Shown: in pieces, positions 26,685-36,851 of the stretch
How the letters are laid out: the number at the start of each line of letters is the position of its first letter
How positions within the stretch are numbered: the stretch's first letter is position 1
Source: Phallusia fumigata
Taxonomy: Eukaryota; Chordata; Ascidiacea; Phlebobranchia; Ascidiidae
Reading direction: 5' to 3'
Length of the DNA: 46,646 bases
Assembly (NCBI GenBank): GCA_008931825.1
Contig: QXVZ01017689.1
Coordinates: 9,077-55,722 of the forward strand
Position numbers and translations under genes: made by a program
The notes under the pieces: model-generated
What the model saw: the letters and a program-made list of their open reading frames with translations, nothing else
Databases searched by the model: none
Told to the model about the DNA's origin: nothing

Positions 26685-29600
26685 TTATGACCACTTCGTA
26701 TCGCCTTTATTATTCCACGGTGGCGAGTCTTTAACATCGGCAGGCCAGCCTGGTCTGCTTCCTGACGCCCCAGGACGCTTGTTCATGTTCTGGGCCATTT
26801 GTTCACCAAACATGCCGTTAAGCATAGAGTTCCACGAACCGAGGGCAGCTGCCAACACCGCGGGATTCATCATGTTGAATCCGCCACTAAAATTTCCCTG
26901 TCCACTGGCAACGCCCATTCCCGCAGTAGGATTGTACGACATGTTTGGCTGCATATCTCCCGAATATTGCCCTTGGTTGTTTGGTGCTGCGCCGTAATAC
27001 CTCCCACTCTGGTTCGGCCTGTTAGTACCGGACTGGTATGGATACGACATGCTTTCTGTATTGGGTTTGCTCTGCTCCTTGGTACCTTTGGGATCCGCTG
27101 TGTTGATGTAAACGCTCACGCCATTGATCACTTGGTCTTCACCGATTAGCCGCGCAGCAACGGCTGTGGATACAATAACTACTGGTTATTAAACATTCAT
27201 CATGCTTTTAACGAGAAAAACTTCAACGAAGGAAGTATCAAATTAAGGCATCCTGCTTGGTTAGTACTTTAATAGTTTGTAGAACTAATACCTACTAAAA
27301 GATCAACGTTTTATGAAACAAATTTTTGGTAGTGGTCTTAACCGTTCATTACCACTGTCTCTGAATGTCACAAATGCAAAAGCACGAAACGGTGTGGGAA
27401 TGTAAACATCGTCGACTTCACCAAAGTGCTCGAAGTAGTTTTTCAAATCATCCTTGGTCATGGATTCTGTGATTCTTCCAACAAACACTTTGCTACTTGT
27501 TTGACCACTGCTTTGTACCTGAAAAAAACTAGTTGTACTAACCACAGGTGCCTCATTTAACAGAAAATTACACAGTTCATCACTACCACCAACCTTGGAA
27601 TGTGGTATCTTAACATCACACCATCTACCATCCAACTGGTGTCGCTGGTTAATAACTGTTTCTTGAGCCTCATAATTGGCAAAGCGAATAAAGCCATAGC
27701 CTTTGGACTTGCCCGCTGTGTCTCTTTTTATCTGCAAACACATTTTCAAAGTAAGTTAAATAAATGTCCTGTGTGAAAAAATAAATTACGTTTGCATGAA
27801 ACAAATACTATAGCAAGGGTCACTGTTACAGCAATCAGTACAGTGAAACACAAATAAGTCATCACAAAGGCAAAGGTACAGAAGAGTTTTGAAAAAGAAA
27901 AAAAGCTGGGTTGTAGTAGAGTGCCGTTTCAAATACCGATGGTAGCTTGGATTTCACTTCAAGAATCTCCCCTGAAAAAATAAATAAATATCTTAGGTCT
28001 GTCTTATGCATGAACTCCTCTTTTTAATTTCGGGATCCAATATAAAATATATAACCCATATGGAAATACACACATTGTCTAACCATCCCACATATAGTGA
28101 CACCAAAAGGTGCACAGAAAAATATTTTTTTAATGTTATAATAATTACTTTGTACTTAGTACATAAAGCAGACTTTACACACATGAATGAGATGATACAT
28201 ACCAATAGATGGAGCAGATTTGGTTAAACAGGCACACATCTTGGTTTTATAGCAATCGTCCTAACACTTTTGTGGTTGCCAAGCATCAAAACGCACTGTA
28301 TCATCAGATAACTCCATTCCACCAAAGTCATTATCATACTCTTTGTACAATATGTAATACCCCACATTCACACAATATTTGCTGGCACAAATTTCAGTTA
28401 TGACAGAGCNAGTAGTTTTTCAAATCATCCTTGGTCATGGATTCTGTGATTCTTCCAACAAACACTTTGCTACTTGTTTGACCACTGCTTTGCACCTAAA
28501 AAAAACTAGTTGTACTAACCACAGGTGTCTCATTTAACAGAAAATTATACATCACTACCACCAACCTTGGAATGTGGTATCTTAACATCACACCATCTAC
28601 CATCCAACTGGTGTCGCTGGTTAATAACCGTTTCTTGAGCCTCATAATTAGCAAAGCGAATAAAGCCATAGCCTTTGGACTTGCCCGCTGTGTCTCTTTT
28701 TATCTGCAAACACATTTTCAAAGTAAGTTAAATAAATATCCTGTGTGAAAAAATAAATCACGTTTGCATGAAACAAATACTATAGCAAGGGTCACTGTTA
28801 CAGCAATCAGTACAGTGAAACACAAAAAAGTCATCACAAAGGCAAAGGTACAGAAGAGTTTTGAAAAAGAAAAAAAGCTGGGTTGTAGTAGAGTGCCGTT
28901 TCAAATACCGATGGTAGCTTGGATTTCACTTCAAGAATCTCCCCTGAAAAAATAAATAAATATCTTAGGTCTGTCTTATGCATGAACTCCTCTTTTTAAT
29001 TTCGGGATCCAATATAAAATATATAACCCATATGGAAATACACACATTGTCTAACCATCCCACATATAGTGACACCAAAAGGTGCACAGAAAAATATTTT
29101 TTTAATGTTATAATAATTACTTTGTACTTAGTACATAAAGCAGACTTTACACACATGAATGAGATGATACATACCAATAGATGGAGCAGATTTGGTTAAA
29201 CAGGCACACATCTTGGTTTTATAGCAATCGTCCTAACACTTTTGTGGTTGCCAAGCATCAAAACGCACTGTATCATCAGATAACTCCATTCCACCAAAGT
29301 CATTATCATACTCTTTGTACAATATGTAATACCCCACATTCACACAATATTTGCTGGCACAAATTTCAGTTATGACAGAGCTTCCAAAACAATTAGTTAA
29401 GTATAACAGTCCACATTTTCTCAAACCATAAGTAGCAAAATGATTGACAAACAGATCAATTATTCTTTTTGTCAGCACTCAAACTGCTGACAACAACACG
29501 ATTTTGCTGTATATCACACATTTAGGTGGGTACAATTCAGTCATTGTTTTTCATATATTTGCATCATTAACACAACAAACGGACTAAACTGTAGATACAA

Positions 29601-30479
29601 CGGCATACACATGTCAAATATACATATTTTTGAAGAGTTTGTGACAATCAAATCAATACATTTGCATATTGTTAACCCTGATGAAGTAAACCAGCAAAGC
29701 AATAATATTGGTCTCAATGATCTGCATGTAATAAAGTTGATGGAGCTTAGCACAGTTAACCCACAAAAAACAACACATGTGCCCAGTTTCAAAAACATTC
29801 CAGGATGAAATTCACATAAACATGCAAATAGGTGGCAAACTGCATGCTTTTTGCCACTTTTTTATTAGTTCAACCAATCTAAATCAAACAACACTTACCA
29901 AAGTCATGACAAGTTCCCCAAATGGTGTGAAGTAATCTTCTAAATCTTTTTCTGTGACTTTCCATGGCAGGCCAAGAACTATAAGGTCTGAGCACTTTTG
30001 GGCTGGCCTCTTGCTACGAATGCTTTGACTGTCCTGGTCCTCTTCCATTTTACGCTTATTGTCTGCAAATAAAAATATGGGAAAAATATTCAGTTTTAAT
30101 GTGCAAAAATGGTGGTTTTTAAACACAAAAAATTATAGACATTTCACACTGACCCTTAGGGTAAACCGTGATATACAAAAAGTTTTTCCAAAATTGTTCG
30201 ACATCTGGAGGGTAAAGAATTCCATCAACAACCTTCACTCCTCTCATGGTTTGGGTTTCTGGGTTTCTGTATTTTAAGCCACATGCCCCAGGAAATTGAG
30301 CTGCGATCAATAATAGAATACTATGTAATCAGATCAAGCCAACAAAACTGGTATTTGGATTTATTTAAACTTTAAAACTTACCACAAATTGATGAAAGAA
30401 AAAGTGTCCCATCATTCTCAACAGGAATTTCGATTGGTTCCTCATCATGTTCATCTTCTGCTATTCGCACAAAACTCAT
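26685..30479 (-). CDS. TARDBP: TAR DNA-binding protein 43 (TDP-43)
   Basis: Nuclear RNA-binding protein that controls splicing and RNA stability through UG-rich sites. Six exons: 30383-30479 (ATG at 30479), 30154-30300, 29899-30062, 27594-27731 (second copy 28566-28703), 27353-27518 (second copy cut, 28411-28495) and 26685-27163 (TAA). The total is 396 residues; human is 414. The N-terminal oligomerisation domain ends in YPKDNKRKM, with a bipartite-type nuclear signal at about 82-104. RRM1 (about 107-180) has LIVLGLPW and [12 protein letters not shown]2 (about 192-262) has KVFVGRITE and FRAFAFVTF. The C-terminal tail (about 265-396) is rich in G, N, Q, S, M and P and retains a hydrophobic helical segment [18 protein letters not shown]. 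One assembly seam duplicates exon 4, part of exon 5 and part of intron 3. Confidence 0.96.
27434..29381. repeat. Assembly-seam direct repeat around N at 28410 (TARDBP exons 4-5)
   Basis: Copy A 27434-28409 and copy B 28411-29381, about 970 bp each and nearly identical. Exon 4 is complete in both copies with the same translation; exon 5 is whole only in copy A. The copies differ by a 5-bp indel in the short intron 4. A true duplication would put two RRM1 C-terminal halves in the protein. Confidence 0.88.
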
Positions 30480-30894
30480 GTTTGAGTTAGCAGTGAATCA
30501 ATGTTTTGAAAAACAAATCCTTTCAACCCTATGTTGACTTAAGGGTTCACTGTAACTAAAGTTGAATTTTATATCTTTTGAAAAACATTATGTTACAAAG
30601 CATGTTAACAATAAACGATTAATTGTCTTTGCAAGTTGTATAATCTTAGCAAACAGTGTAACACTATGCATTTGTAACACAAACAAAGAACTAATTGAAC
30701 TGTACATACCAGTTGGTTATTCTACGCTTAATAATCGCAATTCAGGATTTTTATTACTGATAAGTCAGCCCAGTCAGTATGAAAATATTTGTGGAAGTAC
30801 TGTTGCCTTAGTCGGGCCAGTCAGTTCAGTCGGCTTTTTACCACGAACAAGTAACAGCAAGCGCTTGTTTGAATACTTGGGGGTAACACCAATT

Positions 30895-31371
30895 TACAGA
30901 ATGATGAACGGAATGGACACTAATTTACGGCAGGGGCAGAATGGTTGGAACGAATGAATAAGATCGATACTAATTTATGGAATGGTCGGAACGGAATGAG
31001 ACTACTGAAACGTAATGAATGAGACTGTCGGAATGGAGTGAGCCTGTTGGAACGGAATGGAATGAGGCTGTCGGAACCATTGCTGTTTATTATATGTTTC
31101 TAACTGACTGGCCAGTTGTTTGTTTGCTTGTCTTGTTTTTATATGACCTCGAGAGACCCCTTCCTACAGTCCGACGGCATTAGTCCAGTCCGACAGTCTC
31201 ATTCCGTCCCAACAGATCCATTCCGTTCCGACAGCCTTACTCAATAGTTTTATTCCGTTGAGACAGTCTCGTCCATTACGTTCTGAATGCCTCACTCCTT
31301 TCCGGCCGTCTCATTCCGTTCCGACCATTCCGTAAATTAGTATCGAACTTATTCATTCGTTCCAACCTATC
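30895..31371. repeat. Fold-back repeat built from degenerate GTCGGAACGGAATGAG units
   Basis: The left arm is made of tandem, diverged units of about 20-25 bp (core GGAACGGAATGAG); the right arm carries their reverse complement (core CTCATTCCGTTCC). The best-paired stem is 30943-31003 with 31308-31367: about 60 bp with only a few mismatches. Inner parts pair less well, and a loop of about 90 bp lies at 31079-31169. No transposase and no obvious target-site duplication are seen. It may be a fold-back (MITE-like) element or a locally inverted minisatellite. Confidence 0.75.
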
Positions 31372-32474
31372 ATGATGGTTTTCTATGTTGTATTTTGCCT
31401 TTTTCCGTGTTTTATTCGCATTATTTATCTTTCCTGTAGTATTTTCAAAGTTTCCATGTCCAATGTGGTATCGGTAAGACTGTAACCTGCAAAGTACCAG
31501 GCAGACCACCTACAACTTTAAAACGCACTGTTTTCGGAACTCCTGCGTCAACTTCGAGATCTAGAAGTTACAATAATGGCCGCCAGACTGAATCGCTAGA
31601 GCGATTTAAACATTAACAATTTTCGCTCAGTAAAAACCGCATGTGATTTCTTTCCAACAAAGCGCAACAATCTGTACGTACGGATCTTATAATAGTAGTT
31701 TTTTATTGCTTACGTAACTTTTGATTACACAGTATTTAATTTAAAAAAGCAGAGGCCTATCAATGTGTCATAGAAATCTTGCAATATCACAGGTTCAAAT
31801 TCGGGTAACACAAATTCCAAGTGTTTGCTTTGGGTCCTATCTGCTTTTCGACGTTTATTAACAAGATAAGCGCTGTGAAATTGTAGATGCGTTGTTGCGC
31901 AAAGTAGGGTTAAAAATGTATTTAAATGCACCAAACAGCCCAAGTGGCAAGATACCCTGATGAGTATCTGGTAGAAGATTTGGCAACAAAACTTCGGGAA
32001 AGATGATTCCTGATGAAATCTTTTTTGGATTGCCAGTAAATATGACTATTGTAGCCTAATATCATATTTAATTGATCACTTATGTATTTTGTAGTGAATT
32101 TAATGGGACTATTTGAATGTAAAATATGTGATCAAGTTTAAATTCACAAATTAGGTTCTAATTGCTGTCTCTTGGGGCAAGTGCAATCCAATGTTGCAAC
32201 TATATAGTGTTTTTTGTTTCTGACACTAACACTGTTGGGTAATACAAAGTTCTGTTAATCACCCTTTAACATTATTGTTTTTGTATTATTAATTGTAAAC
32301 ATATTTTTTTCCTCTTTTAATATTCAAATAATGTCAACAACTAAAATAGAAACACAATTTTGTATTGTAGAATAATTCATATAATTATTTTAATTAAATA
32401 TTGAGAAAATGCCAGCAAAAACAATTTTTTGATGGCATTCTGAAGATGACAAGGCCAAAACTAACAAACTAGGC

Positions 32475-32901
32475 CAGGGGTTGTCAACTAGGCGTTCACT
32501 AACCTGATTGGGGGGCACCACAACTTCTGAATATGCATGCTATTGGATTTATAAATACTGATTTTCGAAAAATAGTTTCACATTTTACAATAGGCGTAAA
32601 AACAGCTTTTTCAAACAGCAAACATTAACGCATTGTGACTCGACACCATCATTGATGTAACTGAGATAAATTGCAACATAGAACACAGCATTGTAGCATA
32701 TGATACACTGTTCTTATTTAATTGCTTGACAGTTGATGAGGTGGTAGTTCCACTTTCACTAACAACACTAGACAGACACATGCAAAACGCATACGAAACA
32801 TGAAACACAGGCCATGCTTAACAAAAATTTTTTGGGGGGTCTGCCACTACTTTGCCAGCACACAAAAGGGGCCACCAGGAACAAAATGTTGAGAACCACT
32901 G
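32475..32901. mobile_element. Non-autonomous hAT-type DNA transposon (MITE), 427 bp
   Basis: Terminal inverted repeats CAGGGGTTGTCAAC and CAGTGGTTCTCAAC (reverse of the right end) agree at 12 of 14 positions. They match the CAGNGGTTCTCAA ends common in hAT/Charlie-like elements. The flanks are an 8-bp target-site duplication, aactaggc (32467-32474) and aactagac (32902-32909), with one mismatch; 8 bp is the hAT hallmark. There is no transposase, so it depends on an element elsewhere. The degenerate ends suggest a moderately old insertion. Confidence 0.8.
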
Positions 32902-33243
32902 AACTAGACCAAAATGACGTATTGACAGTTCTTAATAAACTATGAATATTCAAGAAAGTAGTGCTGCTCACACACAAGTACAATGTTTTTCGTATATTTA
33001 GGAATATTCTTATAAATTACATGTGTATTGCCTATAATTTGTTGTTGACTATGGCCCTATAATTCCTAAACTTTAGTTTCCTGTGACTATTCAGTTTTCT
33101 GTGGTGTCTGCTAAAAAGGATCCTAGCGGTTCATATAACTAGCTATGTGTTTGGTCTTTTAATTCCAAACACAGATACCATTCTGAACACAGTTTTTAGT
33201 AAGTCATATTGTTGTTTGAAAAGCTGATAGCTCATCTGCTACC

Positions 33244-34038
33244 ATGTCTGGTCGTCGAGTCTTCGTGGGTCGTCTGAGCCGCAACGCAGTGGAATATGAT
33301 GTAGAAAGATTTTTTAGGGGCTTCGGTAGAATCAACGATATCAATATTAAGACGGGGTACTGCTTCGTCGAGTTCGACGATGCTCGAGATGCCGATGACG
33401 CAGTTTATGAGCTCAACAACCAAAACCTATGTGGCGAAAGGGTGACCGTGGAGCACGCTATCGGCGTACCCCGCAATCGCGAGTTCGACAGGCCCCGCGA
33501 ACGGGATCACTACGGTGGTCGCAGGGAGTTTCGCGACAGCACTGGAAGAGTGCGACCGAGCTACTTTCATGGTCGCGCTATCGAGAAGTACGGCCCCCCG
33601 CTGCGCACAAAATACCGCGTAACCGTGCAAAATCTATCCACGCGCGTTAGCTGGCAAGACCTGAAGGATTACCTTCGCCAGGCTGGTGAAATCACGTACG
33701 CGGACGCGCACAAACATCGACGCAACGAAGGAGTGGTCGATTTCGCTACCTACGGCGACATGAAACGCGCTATCGACAAGCTGGATGGCACCGAAATCAA
33801 TGGTCGACGAATCAAGCTGATCGAAGAGGATCCGCGTGACTCGAGATCAAGAAGTAGATCGTATTCGAGATCGAGAAGCCGAAGTCCACGCGCTTATCGT
33901 CGATCACGCTCGCGTTCGTCGAGGAGTAGAAGCAGATCGGGATCACGTAGTAGGCGAAGCTACTCACGTGACGGAGATCGGCGTCGCAGTCCATCGCCGC
34001 AACGGAACGACCATCGCTCTGAAACCCCGAGCGATTGA
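33244..34038 (+). CDS. SR splicing factor, SRSF4/5/6 type, first copy (single coding exon, GC-rich)
   Basis: Nuclear serine/arginine-rich splicing regulator of 264 residues with no intron in the coding sequence. RRM1 spans about residues 4-76 ([28 protein letters not shown]). A charged linker follows, then a second pseudo-RRM at about 121-195 containing the invariant [10 protein letters not shown] signature, and an RS domain from about 199 to the end with many RS/SR dipeptides. The order matches human SRSF4/5/6 and fly B52. Third positions are GC-rich (frequent CGC, GCG, GTC), unlike the second copy at 36852 and unlike most of the window. No AATAAA lies directly after the stop; CATAAAA about 40 nt downstream may serve. 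Family call is firm; which SRSF member it matches cannot be told. Confidence 0.93.
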   Translation: MSGRRVFVGRLSRNAVEYDVERFFRGFGRINDINIKTGYCFVEFDDARDADDAVYELNNQNLCGERVTVEHAIGVPRNREFDRPRERDHYGGRREFRDSTGRVRPSYFHGRAIEKYGPPLRTKYRVTVQNLSTRVSWQDLKDYLRQAGEITYADAHKHRRNEGVVDFATYGDMKRAIDKLDGTEINGRRIKLIEEDPRDSRSRSRSYSRSRSRSPRAYRRSRSRSSRSRSRSGSRSRRSYSRDGDRRRSPSPQRNDHRSETPSD

Positions 34039-34619
34039 GATAAAGCAAGAAACACAAAAAACAATGTGTGTCGTGTACATAAAATTGTGATTGAAACTTT
34101 GTTGTTTTTTAATTTTCCGTGTGTGGTCATGTTTTGATGTGTTGGTCATCAGCTCTTCAGCTATACCAATGGTAATCCTGAAGGATTTGATACAAACTGT
34201 TTTTGATAGCTGTGTCTTTGTTTTTTGACAGCTTAGCTCGAAGTTACGAATAATGAATTATTTGCAACCAAAGCCAATTTTTAATGAGATTCGAATTGAA
34301 GACTCCCGGTTGATCTAGGACCGATGAGTGTCACGTACTGTATGCCGAAATGGGAATCTACTGCCCGTAAGCTAATGGCGTTTGGATCGGGTAAATCTAA
34401 ATCTTATTGCAGTAATAGTTGATACCAAGTGCCAACTTAATGATATGCTTGAAAACTCCTGAGCTGAAACAACACTGTTGGCGAAAGAGAAATGCAGTTA
34501 ACTGCAGATAGCCTACTTATCTCAGGAGGCGCTTTGTTCCAAATGAATTTGTCCCACAAAACTGAGTTTAGTGACACACGTAACAAATATTATACTAATG
34601 TAACACCACGGCCAGGATG

Positions 34620-34830
34620 ACAGTACGGTACGTTTTGAGTTGTGTGACTTCGTTGCGAAGAGCGTACCGTAACTTTTGATGCTTTGTGCTGTGTACCGTA
34701 CTACCATCCATTGTCAAGGATAGGAAACGTTACGTATTGAGTCGTGCGTACCTGGTTGCAGGGGGCGTACCGTACCTTTTGCTGATGTTTGCTGCGTACC
34801 GTGCCGCCATCCTTGCACCACAGCTACATC
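34620..34830. repeat. Imperfect tandem pair of about 105-bp units with TACCGTAC words
   Basis: Two adjacent diverged units share the order GTACG(T/G)...GCGTACCGTA(A/C)CTTTTG...TGTACCGT...CCATCC, starting near 34620 and 34727. The same pair recurs in the seam copy at about 35604-35795, where the second unit has lost some bases. The palindromic TACCGTAC/GTACGGTAC words are striking, but no known element is recognised. Confidence 0.5.
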
Positions 34831-35028
34831 GCGTAATGTCCCGTAATTACCCCCAAAACTCCTGACGTCTGTAAGACAAATATTTATCCATGATCCTGCT
34901 ATGTAGTCTTGTCTACTAGTACATACATATATAAGTAACATAAAACTGGAAAACCTCCGGTTGTGTGGATTGCAAGCAATTAATTTTGCTAACGTTCGAT
35001 ACCGATCGCTCATCCAACAGCCCGCGAG

Positions 35029-35131
35029 CCAATCAGCGTTCGCACAGCCGCTTGCCACGCCACCGCCATTTGCATTTCACTTTGCAGCTTCGTGTGGAAG
35101 AAGATAGTTGTGGAACTTCGTTGCAGCAGAG
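35029..35131 (+). promoter_or_regulatory. CCAAT box, octamer and 5' UTR exon end (seam copy A) of the second SRSF-like gene
   Basis: CCAAT in the context GAGCCAATCAG at 35029-35033 (NF-Y type), octamer ATTTGCAT at 35068-35075, then a purine-rich stretch ending GCAGAG at 35131 before a GTTAGT donor. The same array appears in copy B. Promoter assignment is inferred from order and position. Confidence 0.5.
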
Positions 35132-36000
35132 GTTAGTACTGAAATCTTGTTTGCAATGTATATGTTATGTTTTTATTTCCATCACTGTAAACTTAACACA
35201 CGATTTAAATTTGTTTGTAAAAAATCATTGAAGAAATAATTTATGACGTGATTTGCAAAATTACTAATTAATTTGAGTGTTCCGGATATTTAACACATTT
35301 AAGTTATATGTTTNTGATGAGTATCACGTACTGTATGCCGAAATGGGAATCTACTGCCCGTAAGCTAATGGTGTTTGGATCGGGTAAATCTTATTGCAGT
35401 AATAGTTGATACCAAGTGCCAACTTAATGATATGCTTGAAAACTCCTGAGCTGAAACAACACTGTTGGCGAAAGAGAACTCCAGTTAACTGCAGATAGCC
35501 TACTTATCTCAGGAGGCGCTTTGTTCCAAATGAATTTGTCCCACAAAACTGAGTTTAGTGACACACGTAACAAAGGTTATACTAATGTAACACCACAGCC
35601 AAGATGACAGTACGGCACGTTTTGAGTTGTGCGACTTCGTTGCGAAGAGCGTACCGTACCTTTTGATGCTTTGTGCTATGTACCGTACTACCATCCATTG
35701 CCAAGGATAGGAAATGGTACGTATTAAGTCGTGCGTACCTGGTTCCAGGGGGCGTACCGTACCTTTTGCTGCGTACCGTGCCGCCATCCTTGCACCACAG
35801 CTACATCGCGTAATGTCCCGTAATTACCCCCAAAACTCCTGACGTCAGTAAGATAAATATTTATCCACGATTCTGCTATGTAGTCTTGTCTACTAGTACA
35901 TACATATATAAGTAACATAAAACTGGAAAACCTCCGGTTGTGTGCAAGCAATTAATTTTGCTGACGTTCGATACCGATCGCTCATCCAACAGCCCGCGAG

Positions 36001-36103
36001 CCAATCAGCGTTCGCACAGCCGCTTGCCACGCCACCGCCATTTGCATTTCACTTTGCAGCTTCGCGTGGAAGAAGATAGTTGTGGAACTTCGTTGCAGCA
36101 GAG
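36001..36103 (+). promoter_or_regulatory. CCAAT box, octamer and 5' UTR exon end (seam copy B) of the second SRSF-like gene
   Basis: CCAAT at 36001-36005, octamer ATTTGCAT at 36040-36047, and the putative first non-coding exon ending at 36103 (GCAGAG then GTTAGT donor). It would splice to the acceptor at 36844-36845, just upstream of the ATG at 36852. This copy is contiguous with the gene, so it is the better candidate for the real promoter. Confidence 0.55.
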
Positions 36104-36434
36104 GTTAGTATCTTGTTTGCAATGTATATATTATGTTTTTATTTCCATCACTGTAAACTTAACACACGATTTAAATTTGTTTGTAAAAATCATTGAATAA
36201 ATAATTTATGACGTGATTTGCAAAATTACTAATTAATTTGAGTGTGCCGGATATTTAACACATTTAAGTTATATGTTTCTATGCCCAACTGCACGTTGTT
36301 CTGCTAAATGCCAAGCTATATAATGCTCATTCCAATTAACTTTGTTGAAGCAACCACATGATGTTTGATGTAGTTTTGTACAGAAAAGTTGTTCTAAACT
36401 AAACATTCCTAAATAAAATCACATTGTATTTTAG

Positions 36435-36694
36435 GCATTGTCCATGCTGTATCCATATTAATTCCCATACTGGTACTCATCTCTCTGGCCTTGGTTTTCT
36501 TTTCCTCCCGTTCCGCCTTTGGTTTTTTTGTTTCGCCTGCTACCGTGCCTATGGGGTCCCTCCTACCCTCAAACCTCTCAGAAACAACTCTCACGACACA
36601 ATTTCCTCATAAAGAAATATGTTTGGCTAACCGTCGTCCTCATTCTGTCTCCATTCAATATCCATTAGGTCGTCTCTTACTAAATGGTTGATGG
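36435..36694 (+). other. Candidate alternative 5' UTR exon of the second SRSF-like gene
   Basis: Flanked by an acceptor (TTTTAG, ending 36434) and a strong donor (GATGG then GTAAGA at 36695), 260 nt long, inside the intron upstream of the SR coding exon. It is pyrimidine-rich with several ATGs. The longest, at 36551, opens a 46-codon uORF that stops at 36689-36691, three bases before the donor. Inclusion would place upstream ORFs before the true start, a plausible way to lower expression. Splice signals only; no expression evidence. Confidence 0.4.
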
Positions 36695-36851
36695 GTAAGA
36701 CTGAGAAACTATGGATAGTCTAAATGGCTTTTCAGTGGAAATAAATCGTTTTATTGTACTGGTGTAATTTACTATGAAAGTAAATGTTTTTGATATGGTT
36801 GATCAGGATTTGGAACTAACTATTTTATGTTCTTTTCTTTACCAGCTCATC

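Larger units (their letters stand above)
30480..33243. other. Divergent intergenic region between TARDBP and the first SRSF-like gene
   Basis: About 2.8 kb holding the 5' flanks of two divergent genes. It contains a fold-back repeat (30895-31371) and a hAT-type MITE (32475-32901); the rest is AT-rich and featureless. ORFs at 30562-30957 and 31725-31943 resemble nothing I know, and the first runs into the fold-back repeat. Confidence 0.6.
34323..36278. repeat. Assembly-seam direct repeat around N at 35314 (promoter of the second SRSF-like gene)
   Basis: Copy A 34323-35313 and copy B 35315-36278, about 0.97-0.99 kb, differing by scattered substitutions and small indels. Copy B continues into the second SR gene and is likely the intact promoter; copy A is probably the other allele. 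Confidence 0.87.
34039..36845. other. Region between the two SRSF-like genes
   Basis: Contains the 3' flank of the first SR gene, a large assembly-seam duplication (34323-36278) carrying the promoter and first 5' UTR exon of the second SR gene twice, and a candidate alternative 5' exon (36435-36694). No protein-coding gene is supported. Confidence 0.6.

Noticed and set aside
34714-35951. Repeated minus-strand ORFs of 75-114 codons upstream of the second SR gene
   Set aside because: They fall in the seam duplication over repeats, promoter and 5' UTR sequence, resemble no protein, and change length between the copies.
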